Below are positions 21,201 through 28,265 of a stretch of 64,000 nt of DNA, one piece after another (positions within the stretch are counted from its first letter, which is position 1; each line of letters opens with the position of its first letter). The notes beneath the pieces were generated by a model. The model saw only the letters and a list, made by a program, of their open reading frames with translations. It had not been told where the DNA came from and ran no database searches. The stretch is from JADJQU01 sp035490315 (GTDB lineage: Bacteria; Planctomycetota; UBA1135; GCA-002686595), in assembly GCA_035490315.1 (NCBI GenBank), contig DATHET010000223.1, forward strand, positions 1 to 64,000, read 5' to 3'. Both the position numbers and the translations under genes were made by a program.

Positions 21201-21812
21201 GCGCTCGGCCGCCAGTGCGCGAAGGAAAAGATCCTGACGCCGAAAGCCGCTTACGGATATTGGCGCTGCGTGCCCGAGGGCAACACGCTGGTGCTGCTCG
21301 ATCCCAAGAACGAAGGCAAGACCGCCGCGCGCTTCACGTTCCCGCGTCAGAAGGGCAAGCGCGATCTGTGCATCACGGATTTCTTCCGCAAGGACGGCGA
21401 GCCCGACGTCGTCGCGCTGCAGGTCGTCACGGTCGGCCAGCAGGCCAGCGACATCGCGCGCGAATGGTTCGCGGCCGACCGCTATCAGGATTATCTGCAC
21501 CTGCACGGCCTGTCCGTCGAAGCCGCCGAGGGCCTTGCCGAGCTGATCCACAAGCAGATCCGCGGCGAGCTCGGCATCGCGAACGAAGACGCTCGCGACA
21601 TGCGCGAGATGTTCAAGCAGGGCTACCGCGGCTCGCGCTATTCCTTTGGCTATCCGGCCTGCCCGAACCTCGAGGATCAGGAGATCCTGCTCGACCTGCT
21701 CGGCGCGCGGAAAATCGGAATCACGCTCTCCGATGAATTCCAGCTCGTCCCCGAGCAGTCGACCAGCGCGCTGGTCTGCCACCACCCGGGCGCGAAGTAT
21801 TTCTCGGTCTAG
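18294..21812 (+). CDS. metH: Cobalamin-dependent methionine synthase
   Basis: 1172-residue enzyme that transfers a methyl group from methyltetrahydrofolate to homocysteine through cobalamin. All modules are present: the homocysteine-binding barrel (residues 1-315, LDGAMGTQL, zinc cysteines in NCATGP and GGCCGTTP), the pterin-binding barrel (about 330-600, GERSNANGSKAFKE and IDSTEH), the cobalamin cap and Rossmann domain (DVHDIGKN with His727 as cobalt ligand, GLLVKS, VLGGAALT), and the SAM-binding reactivation domain (about 930-1172, SRYSFGYPACPNLED). Length is close to the usual 1180-1250. It forms an operon with the ArsR-methyltransferase. The protein needs B12; a cobalamin adenosyltransferase is encoded at 53740-54324, though MetH itself uses methylcobalamin. 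Confidence 0.97.
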   Translation: MSQSFREALKERVLILDGAMGTQLHAANLDLEKDYLGLENCMELICATRPDVLRGIHDAYFAAGADVVETNTFGANPLVLSEFGIADRAHELNSKAARIARESAAAFSTSEKPRWVLGSMGPGTKLATLGHASYDTLKNSYLVQARGLIEGGVDGVLIETCQDPLQIKAALNAVIQARTEAKADVSILVSVTMEVTGTMLVGTEMAAAIALIDPYPIDMLGINCATGPREMGEHVRLLGQSSRRPVAVFPNAGLPQLVDGRTHYPLTPHELADWLERFVDEDGVGMVGGCCGTTPEHIAAVAKRIGTRKPKPRRPSLAPSVTSIYSAVPLLQDNSVLFIGERSNANGSKAFKEHLLAGNVDAMVEMGREQVRDGSHVLDVCCAYVGRDEKEDMQKVVRRYRTEVPVPLMIDSTEHPVLADALRQCGGRCIVNSVNLEDGLERCEHVLPLVKEFGAAVVCLTIDERGMAKTADEKLAVARRLHDICVHDYGLRSEDLLFDVLTFTICTGNDDDRRLGLETLEGIRRVKAELPGVGLLLGLSNISFGLNPAARHVLNSVYLHHAQEAGLTAAILHSARITPLHHIEPDARRIAEDLIFDRRREGYDPLQAYLKLFEGVSVAAKKERAVPTDIWERLRWRIVEGERKGLEADLDAALAHKKPLAIINVDLLAGMATVGDLFGRGEMQLPFVLQSAETMKAAVRHLEPLMERVEGQSRGKLVLATVRGDVHDIGKNLVDIILTNNGYTVYNLGIKQPIQHILDVAYEHRPDVIGMSGLLVKSTVIMRENLEEMNRRSVTTPVVLGGAALTRKYVEDDLRTIYKGSLYYAKDAFEGLAVMEKVMTKEARPERRIFASSKDYVAVESEVPVAVGAMASGTAAAIGRSAPGAMGTSRPAPEVDEDGPDLGLAPREFSQPVAPFLGPRLVEAVNLQSVFPYINEVTLFQFQWGYRRKNKSVQEYKKFIDEHVRPILHALGRQCAKEKILTPKAAYGYWRCVPEGNTLVLLDPKNEGKTAARFTFPRQKGKRDLCITDFFRKDGEPDVVALQVVTVGQQASDIAREWFAADRYQDYLHLHGLSVEAAEGLAELIHKQIRGELGIANEDARDMREMFKQGYRGSRYSFGYPACPNLEDQEILLDLLGARKIGITLSDEFQLVPEQSTSALVCHHPGAKYFSV

Positions 21813-21870
21813 AACCGGACCGGTTGGCGCGGTCGACGACTGAAGCCCGAGCCGGCGGTAGGCTGAGCGG

Positions 21871-23709
21871 GTGAAACGTGCGCTCGGCGTCCTGGCGATC
21901 CTGCTCTGCGCGATCGGCGTTTACCTCGCGATCTCGACTCGACGTTCCGAGGTCGACGTCGAGTCAAGGCCACGGAGCTCGCTCAAGGAGCGCGATACCG
22001 AGCTCGAGCCCCTCCCGGAACTTGCGAGCGGCTCGCTCCGATCGCAGCAGACGAATCCGGATCCATCGGCTGCGCCGGCGACGAGCGCGACACCCACGGA
22101 TTCCGCCGCATTCGACGTACGCGTCATCGTGCTCTCGCGCAAGGAGCGCCAGCCGATCGCGGATCTCGCGGTCAAGATCACCTGGTGGCAAGCCGAGAAG
22201 GATGGTCCGAGCGCGGAAGCCACGACGGACGCAACGGGCTCGGTCGCACTCCGACTCGAGACCGGCGGAGTCGCTCGCGAACACCTGTGCAACGTCAACG
22301 TCGGCGCAGGCGAAAACCTTCGGCGGTTCACTGCCTTGCCCTTGCAGAGCGAGCTGGTCCTCCTGATTGACTCGTGCACGCGCTTGCACGGCCTGGTCGT
22401 GGTCTCCGGCGCCGAGATGACGGAACCTGCCTGGGTGTCGGCCTTCGAGCCCGCGAGCGGGATGATGTCGACGCACACGATGTTTGCTCGCACGCGGGCC
22501 CAGGTCGACGGCTCGTTCGAAATGCAAGCCTGCCCCTCGCGCGAAATCCCCTGGGTGGACATGAACATCGGCGTCGGGACCGTCAACGTGACGCGCAGCA
22601 TTGCCTGGGCCGAGCTCTCCAGCGAAGCAGGTGCGCGCATCGAGATCCAGGTTTGCGAGCTGACCGTGCGCGTCCTGGACGAAGCGGGTGCGCCGCTCGC
22701 CAAAGCCGACGTGCGCGTTTCGCGTCTCGTGGAGGACGCGCCTTTCCCCGCTTGCGGCGTGAGCAACGAACGCGGTGAGTTCCGCACCAGTCTGGAGCCG
22801 GCGGATTGCGAGATCATCGTCGGCTCTGCCGGCCGCGCCAGCGCGATCGAGCGCGTCGTGCTCACCGCGACGGACTGCCCTCGCATCGTCGAGTTGCGCC
22901 TGCGCTCCCTGCGCGAAAGCGACCATCTGCGCGGCCGTGTCGTTCTCGAGGACCGCATTCCGGTCGAAGGCGCGATCGTCACCGCCATCCCTGTGGCGAA
23001 TTCCTCTGAGGGAGCCGTTGCCGCCCACGCGCAGATGCGCACCGACGCGAACGGTCGATTCGATCTCGCGATGGCGACCGATCGCGAGCTGGAAGTCGTC
23101 GCTTTCCGCCGCGATGTCGGGTATTCCGACGAAGTGCGCTTCACACCCGACGGGCGCGAGCTCGAGCTCGTGATCCGCGCCCAGGGCTCGCTCGAGGTGA
23201 GGATCGCTTTGCCGCCGGGATTCAGCGGCTTCGCCCAGGGTCACGTCGAATACGTGCTCGTCGACCGCCGCTTCGATCTCGTCGACCACGGCCACGAGTT
23301 CGAAGTTCCCTTCACGCTCTCTGAGATCCCGGCGGGCGACTACAACCTGTTCGTCTATGTCGCCGGCTGGAATGCCTATGCCGAAGGCAGCGTGCACGTC
23401 GCTGCCGGCGACAACCGTTCCGATTCTCCCGCGTGGGTCGAATTGAGCTCTCATCCAGCGCAATTCGCGCGCGGACAGGTGCTCACCGCCAACGGCTCGC
23501 CGACTCTCGGTGCGCACATCGAGGTGGACCACCCGACCTGGCCACCCGAAGTGGAGCGCTTGTGGTCGGTGAAAGTCGGCGACGGTGGACGCTTCGAAGC
23601 GCTGCTCGGCGTGGACACCGCGTGCAGCGCTCGAGTGACACTCGCGGGCCAGCCTGTCCAGCGCGTCGAGCTCCACGAAGGCGACGGCGCGATCCTGAGA
23701 CTTCCCTGA
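21871..23709 (+). CDS. Membrane-anchored protein with carboxypeptidase-regulatory-like domains
   Basis: 612-residue protein starting at a GTG, with one N-terminal hydrophobic helix (residues 4-22, anchor or uncleaved signal) and then an extracytoplasmic part of tandem beta sandwiches. Each unit ends in the pattern typical of carboxypeptidase-regulatory-like (CarboxypepD_reg) domains: TDATGSVALRLETGG, VSNERGEFRTSLEPADCE, TDANGRFDLAMATDRELEV. Such modules serve as surface scaffolds or carbohydrate/protein contacts; no enzymatic motif is seen. It is the first of three such large proteins in this window (others at 25233-26921 and 44798-47659). It faces a convergent secreted gene 90 bases downstream. 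Confidence 0.7.
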   Translation: MKRALGVLAILLCAIGVYLAISTRRSEVDVESRPRSSLKERDTELEPLPELASGSLRSQQTNPDPSAAPATSATPTDSAAFDVRVIVLSRKERQPIADLAVKITWWQAEKDGPSAEATTDATGSVALRLETGGVAREHLCNVNVGAGENLRRFTALPLQSELVLLIDSCTRLHGLVVVSGAEMTEPAWVSAFEPASGMMSTHTMFARTRAQVDGSFEMQACPSREIPWVDMNIGVGTVNVTRSIAWAELSSEAGARIEIQVCELTVRVLDEAGAPLAKADVRVSRLVEDAPFPACGVSNERGEFRTSLEPADCEIIVGSAGRASAIERVVLTATDCPRIVELRLRSLRESDHLRGRVVLEDRIPVEGAIVTAIPVANSSEGAVAAHAQMRTDANGRFDLAMATDRELEVVAFRRDVGYSDEVRFTPDGRELELVIRAQGSLEVRIALPPGFSGFAQGHVEYVLVDRRFDLVDHGHEFEVPFTLSEIPAGDYNLFVYVAGWNAYAEGSVHVAAGDNRSDSPAWVELSSHPAQFARGQVLTANGSPTLGAHIEVDHPTWPPEVERLWSVKVGDGGRFEALLGVDTACSARVTLAGQPVQRVELHEGDGAILRLP

Positions 23710-23710
23710 G

Positions 23711-23752
23711 AAAAGAATCGAGGCCGACAACCTCTGCGGCGGCCGGCCTCGA
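23711..23752 (-). terminator. Intrinsic terminator of the secreted C-terminal-domain protein gene
   Basis: Stem 23744-23752 pairs perfectly with 23718-23726 (9 bp, 17-base loop). On the minus strand it is followed by TTCTTTTC, a fair U-rich tail. It lies about 50 bases past the stop codon of the minus gene ending at 23800. On the plus strand no T run follows, so it serves the minus gene. Confidence 0.6.
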
Positions 23753-23799
23753 AGAATCAAAACGGGACCGTCAGCGTGAAGCTGACAGTCTCGGGGCGC

Positions 23800-24876
23800 T
23801 CACGGGCACACTGTGAATTCCACGCCGTCCGACAAGGTCGCGTTGTTCGGCGGCGGGAAGCCGTTGTCGCGGCCCCAGAACTGCGCGTCGACCACGGTTC
23901 CCGGAGCGACGAGGTACGGCGCTGGAATGCCACCGAGCCCGCCTACCGCGAAAGTGTTCATGTCGATCGTGTAGACGCCTGAGCAGTCGTTCGGCGGAGG
24001 ATTTCCGCCTGAGTTCAGCGCGCTCGAGCGGCGGACCGGACCATTCATGCAGCGGATTCCGCCGAGGAAAGGCACGGCCGCGCGGCCGGTGTTCGAGTAG
24101 ATGAGCAGACCGGGCTTGTTGTTGAGCACTTGCGAGGCGGAGATGACGAATCCCGAGCCGGCTGATGCGCTCGAAATCCCCGTGGCGCCGATCGTAGGCG
24201 TGCAGCCGAGGCTGTTGATCTTCGCGGTGCAGTAAGTCTGGATGCTGCCGCAGCTCGAACCGCGAAGCTGGATTCCGTTGATGGTGGTCGGTGTGACCGG
24301 CGACGGGTTGGCCATGTTGATCACCAGCGTTCCGTTGGTGACGTTGACCGAGTCGTTCATGTAGTGGCCGGGATTGTTGAAGCTCCCAGTCCACATTTGC
24401 CCGCCGCAGTGCACCGTTCCCGCCGAGCCGCCGGTGATCGAGAGGTCGGAGAAGTAGGTCGTTCGAAAGTCAGGCGCCCAGGCGTAGACGAACACGTCGT
24501 AGACCCCGTTCGAAAGGCCCGTGAACGTCCACGTCGAAGTCTGTGCATCGCAGAAATCGTCGAGCAGCGCCTGGTCGTCTCCCGTCGTGTTGAGGTTGTC
24601 GAAGAAGAAGTCCGCAACTCCGAAGCCCACGACAGGCACGACCGTCAAGGTCACGCTGGTCGGAGTGCCGGTGATGTCCGTGAGCGCCGCTCCGGCTTGC
24701 GCAGCCGGCGTCGTGACACTGAACCACGTGCCGGTCTGGCCCGATGCTGCACCATAGGCGTTCGAGGGAGTGCCGAAGTTGGTCGGGCCCACGTCGAGGT
24801 TGAAGCTTTGAGAGAATCCCAGCGATGCCGTGAATGCGAGCATGCTCGCAGTGAAACAGAGCTTGTGAAGATGCAC
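23800..24876 (-). CDS. Secreted protein with Cys-containing C-terminal domain shared with the 52384-53502 protein
   Basis: 358-residue secreted protein. I place the start at the GTG at 24876 because AGGAG lies 7 bases upstream and a signal peptide follows (cut after LGFSQ). Residues 20-210 form a beta-rich domain of unknown family (DVGPTNFGTP, GLSNGVYDVFVYAW, TINGIQLRG), perhaps carbohydrate-binding-like. The last 145 residues (YCTAKINSLGCTPT to the end) are about 85 percent identical by hand count to the C-terminus of the protein at 52384-53502, whose N-terminal half is unrelated. Four Cys in this module are shared by both copies; a fifth, near this protein's C-terminus, is Gly in the other. 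This looks like a sorting, anchoring or secretion tail used on several exported proteins (inference). Confidence 0.7.
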   Translation of the reverse strand: MHLHKLCFTASMLAFTASLGFSQSFNLDVGPTNFGTPSNAYGAASGQTGTWFSVTTPAAQAGAALTDITGTPTSVTLTVVPVVGFGVADFFFDNLNTTGDDQALLDDFCDAQTSTWTFTGLSNGVYDVFVYAWAPDFRTTYFSDLSITGGSAGTVHCGGQMWTGSFNNPGHYMNDSVNVTNGTLVINMANPSPVTPTTINGIQLRGSSCGSIQTYCTAKINSLGCTPTIGATGISSASAGSGFVISASQVLNNKPGLLIYSNTGRAAVPFLGGIRCMNGPVRRSSALNSGGNPPPNDCSGVYTIDMNTFAVGGLGGIPAPYLVAPGTVVDAQFWGRDNGFPPPNNATLSDGVEFTVCP

Positions 24877-25232
24877 GTTTGGCTCCTGATGTGGTGGTGG
24901 TGGTGGCGAAGCGCTGCGAACCAGGCGACAGGCGAGCATCCTGATTCGGTCTCGATCTAGTCCCCCTGCCGGGGTCTGTTTCGAGGTCAGCATTGTAGAA
25001 GCCGTTTCGAATCTCGCGATGAGCTCCAAGCTGTCGGCGACACTGGGCTTTGACGCGCGCAAGTCCATGGCGTCGAAACTCCCGAAGGTTTCGATCCCGT
25101 AAGGGAACGAAATCCAACACCGCATGAAACCTGAGAGAAGATTCCGGTCTGATCGATCGGGCTGACGACGCCATGGATCTCCGTGTGCAGCGGGTGCTGC
25201 CAGCGGCCGCTGCATGGATTCGGCGCGTGGAG
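24877..25232. other. 356-base gap between two minus-strand genes
   Basis: Upstream region of the secreted gene starting at 24876 and downstream region of the gene ending at 25233. It contains a TGG-repeat tract (about 24892-24906), the Shine-Dalgarno of the 24876 start, and a 10-bp hairpin with one mismatch and GTAA loop (25089-25098 with 25103-25112), which might end the upstream transcript although no T run follows. A reading frame continuous with the secreted gene is open to 25215 but shows no protein-like features. I see no promoter I would defend. Confidence 0.4.
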
Positions 25233-26921
25233 CTAGCGACTCAAGCTGAGCTCGAGACCGCCCGCTCCGAGGATTGCCGGCTGTTCGGAGAGGACGGTTC
25301 CGTCCGAGTCGAGGAGGAAGACTCGGTAAGTGCCCTTCGGCAGCGCGAGCGCTCGAGGAGCGGACCCGTGGAAAGTGCTGCGAAGGAGCTCGAGCCCGTT
25401 CTGGTCGAGGATGCGGAATTTCATTCCGTCCGCAGGGCCGTCCCCCACGCGGATCCTCATTTTCGCGGCGGGGAGTACGCGAACTTCCAGGTCGACGATC
25501 GATCCTGCGCGGGAATCGAAGCGCACATTACCTGACACTCCTGCAATGGGCTCCGAATCGGGCTTGTTGATCCGGTCGATGTTCGCGGAGTGCATCACGT
25601 ACTCCCGGCGACCGAGTCCGGGCAGGTCGAGGACACCGTCCTCATCGCATCCGAATTGCGCATCCTTGAACCATCCGATCGAGCGATCCGCGGGATCGAT
25701 GACTCCCAGGATGAAGTCCATCGCTTGCGGATGTCCCTGCGAATCGACGACCCGGATCCGGACGGTGACCTCCTTCTCCAGCTCGATCGTCCCCAGATCG
25801 GTCAGCTTTCCTGGAAGCGCGTCGATCGGCTTGCGAAACCACTCATAGCCAGCAGCCATAATCTGCAGATCGAACAACCCGGGCTCGTGGCGTTCGATAG
25901 TCGCAGCTCCTTGCGAATCCGTGACGATCCTTCCAGGAAAGTGGGGCCCTCCCCGGAGCTGCACCGACGCGGAGGCGATCGGTGCGGAAGTCTCGGCATC
26001 GATGGCGCGCAGACGAATCGTCGCTACGTCCGCGAGAACGTCATCCGTCGAGAGCACGAAGTTCACTTCTTCCTGACCCGCTTCGACGAATTTCGCCTGC
26101 AGCACGGAATGGTGATGCATGAGGCTCACCCACATCGGCAGATCGCCGTCCAGCTGCAGGATGCCCATGTAACCGGGTGGAAGCTCCTCGACTCGCGGCC
26201 CGTAGTTCCAGAAACGTCCGACCCCGAACTTGTTGTTCAGACTTCCGGCGACGTCATCGAACCGCGCTCCAGGGTTTTCGCGAGTTGCAACCGGGACGAG
26301 CAGTCGCGTTTCCATGGGAGCCTTGCGCTCGTTGAGCGCCTCGAAGAGGTTTCTGCCTTCGGGAGTCGAGGCGCGGATGCGCAGCTCCACCTGCCGATGG
26401 AGTCGAAAATCCTGGCGGACGACGGGGCACTCGGGTCGGAGCTCGACGCTGACTTCGATATTGCTGAAGCCCTCGGCGCCTCCTGTGAGCCAATAAATCC
26501 CGAACTCCAGGTTGTCGAAGGTGTAATTGTCTTCCGTTTTCGCATCGCAGATGCGTCGCTCGCCCTGGACATTCACGAGGCTCACCGCGGCGTACCAGAC
26601 ATTCGCGATGTGTGTTCCGGAATCATCGAGCAGCGAGCCGAAGATCCGCGGTTTCACTTCCTCGGCTGGAAGGGCCTGCGGGGAAGGAACTGTCTCGGGA
26701 GCCAACACGGCAACTCGCTCGGTGGCGCGTTCCTCACTGGCCAGCGCAATCTCCGGCTTCTGACCTGGCCGTGCAATCCGTGGCTCTTCGCGCACGGCGG
26801 AATCGGGCGTCTCCGCGGCACGGTTCTCGGGTCGCAGGAAGATCCACATGCATCCCGCGGCGACCATGACCGCGAGCAGCACAAGGCCGAAGCGGTCTCG
26901 AATGTGCGACATGGCGACCAT
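25233..26921 (-). CDS. Membrane-anchored protein with carboxypeptidase-regulatory-like domains
   Basis: 562-residue protein with an N-terminal membrane helix (residues 11-28, LVLLAVMVAAGCMWIFL) and a Pro/Glu-rich linker, then several Ig-like beta domains. The clearest are IVTDSQGAATIERHEPGLFDLQIMA-type and DEDGVLDLPGLGRREYVM-type units, like carboxypeptidase regulatory domains. It belongs to the same style as the proteins at 21871 and 44798 but sequence similarity is low, so they are not recent copies. The ATG at 26921 has GAGGA 9 bases upstream (inside the end of hisS), and the hisS stop codon is only 12 bases away, so it is the last gene of the sbcD-sbcC-hisS run. Function unknown. Confidence 0.68.
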   Translation of the reverse strand: MVAMSHIRDRFGLVLLAVMVAAGCMWIFLRPENRAAETPDSAVREEPRIARPGQKPEIALASEERATERVAVLAPETVPSPQALPAEEVKPRIFGSLLDDSGTHIANVWYAAVSLVNVQGERRICDAKTEDNYTFDNLEFGIYWLTGGAEGFSNIEVSVELRPECPVVRQDFRLHRQVELRIRASTPEGRNLFEALNERKAPMETRLLVPVATRENPGARFDDVAGSLNNKFGVGRFWNYGPRVEELPPGYMGILQLDGDLPMWVSLMHHHSVLQAKFVEAGQEEVNFVLSTDDVLADVATIRLRAIDAETSAPIASASVQLRGGPHFPGRIVTDSQGAATIERHEPGLFDLQIMAAGYEWFRKPIDALPGKLTDLGTIELEKEVTVRIRVVDSQGHPQAMDFILGVIDPADRSIGWFKDAQFGCDEDGVLDLPGLGRREYVMHSANIDRINKPDSEPIAGVSGNVRFDSRAGSIVDLEVRVLPAAKMRIRVGDGPADGMKFRILDQNGLELLRSTFHGSAPRALALPKGTYRVFLLDSDGTVLSEQPAILGAGGLELSLSR

Positions 26922-26933
26922 GCTACGCCGTCC

Positions 26934-28265
26934 TCACATCGACGCGCGAACCTCGCGGATCGGCAGGGTGCGCTGCTCGCCCGTCGCGAGATTCTTGAGC
27001 GCGATGCTGCCCGCGTCGATCTCGGCGCGGCCGAGGACCGCTGCGAATTGCGCGCGGATCGTCGAGGCGTAGGCGAGCTGCTTGCCGAGCTTGTCGGCTT
27101 CCGGGTAGAGCTCGACGCGCAGGCCCTGGGCGCGCAGCTCGCTCGCGGCGCGCAGCGACTCGGCGGCGCTGACGTCGGGGAAGCGGCAGACCAGGATCTG
27201 CGGGCCGATCGCGAGCTCGGGGAACATCGCGCGTTCCTCCATGACGAGCAGGATGCGTTCGAGGCCCAGCGAAAAGCCGACGGCGGGGATCTTCTGCTTC
27301 GTGAACATGCCGATCAGGCCGTCGTAGCGGCCTCCGCCGCCGAGCGAGCCCGCGAGCTGTGGCACCGTGATCTCGAAGATCGGACCGGTGTAATAAGAAA
27401 GGCCGCGCGCGAGTTCCGGTGAAAAGCGCAGCGTGCCGCGCGCCGGTGTGTCCTCGGCGAGCGAGAGCAATTCGAGCAAGGCCCGCGCCCCGCGAGCTCC
27501 GCTGTCCTCGCCGCGGGTTGCGCGCGCTTCGAGGAAGCCCGCGGACTTCGCGCTCTCGAGCCCTGCCATCAAGGCCTCGCCGCGCGACGCGTCGATTCCG
27601 CGCTCGCCGAGTTCCTTCAAGACGCCTTCGCGTCCGATCTTGTCCAGCTTGTCGAGAGCGATCAGCGCCGTGCCCTCCGATTCCGCCGCGATCCCGGCGT
27701 CCTGCACGAGCGCGGACAGGAGCTCGCGGTGATTGACGTGGATCGTGAAATCGCCGAAGCCCAGTCGCTGCAGCACCAGCGCGACCGCCGCGCAGACTTC
27801 CGCGTCCGCCACGCTCGACGTCGTGCCCGTGACGTCGACGTCGCACTGGTAGAACTCGCGGAAGCGCCCCTTCGCCGGCCGATCGGCGCGCCAGACAGGT
27901 TGGATCTGGTAGCGCTTGTAGAAGGCCGGCAGGTCGCGATAGTTCGCGACGACGCGCGCGAGGGGCACGGTCAAGTCGTAGCGCAGGCCTTCGTCGGAGA
28001 GATCGAGCTCGCCCGCGCTGCCGGTCTCCAAGGCGCGCGCCAGTTTTTCGCGCCGGTGCAGCAGTCGATAGAGCAGCTGATCGCCCTCGGGCCCGTACTT
28101 GCCGAGCAGGGTCGAGAGGTTCTCGATCGCCGGCGTCTCCAGCGGCACGAATCCGAACGACTCGTAGACCGACTGGATCACGCCGATGACGAAGCGCCGT
28201 CGTGCCAGATCGGCCGCGAGGTAGTCGCGCATGCCGCTGGGCGGCTTGGTGGAAATCTGAGTCAT
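26934..28265 (-). CDS. hisS: Histidyl-tRNA synthetase
   Basis: 443-residue class II aminoacyl-tRNA synthetase that charges tRNA-His in the cytoplasm. N-terminal PPSGMRDYLAAD, motif 2 region YQIQPVWRADRPAKGRFREFYQCDVD, the histidine-specific RGLSYYTGPIFEI, motif 3 SLGGGGRYDGLIG and VGFSLGLERIL, and the anticodon-binding C-terminal domain are all in order. Length is normal. Its ATG overlaps the stop codon of the preceding SbcC-like gene (ATGA), an unusual partner for a housekeeping synthetase and a sign of translational coupling. Confidence 0.97.
   Translation of the reverse strand: MTQISTKPPSGMRDYLAADLARRRFVIGVIQSVYESFGFVPLETPAIENLSTLLGKYGPEGDQLLYRLLHRREKLARALETGSAGELDLSDEGLRYDLTVPLARVVANYRDLPAFYKRYQIQPVWRADRPAKGRFREFYQCDVDVTGTTSSVADAEVCAAVALVLQRLGFGDFTIHVNHRELLSALVQDAGIAAESEGTALIALDKLDKIGREGVLKELGERGIDASRGEALMAGLESAKSAGFLEARATRGEDSGARGARALLELLSLAEDTPARGTLRFSPELARGLSYYTGPIFEITVPQLAGSLGGGGRYDGLIGMFTKQKIPAVGFSLGLERILLVMEERAMFPELAIGPQILVCRFPDVSAAESLRAASELRAQGLRVELYPEADKLGKQLAYASTIRAQFAAVLGRAEIDAGSIALKNLATGEQRTLPIREVRASM

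Noticed and set aside
24877..25215. N-terminal extension of the secreted gene to 25215
   Set aside because: The signal peptide and AGGAG at the GTG 24876 mark the true start; the extension has no features.
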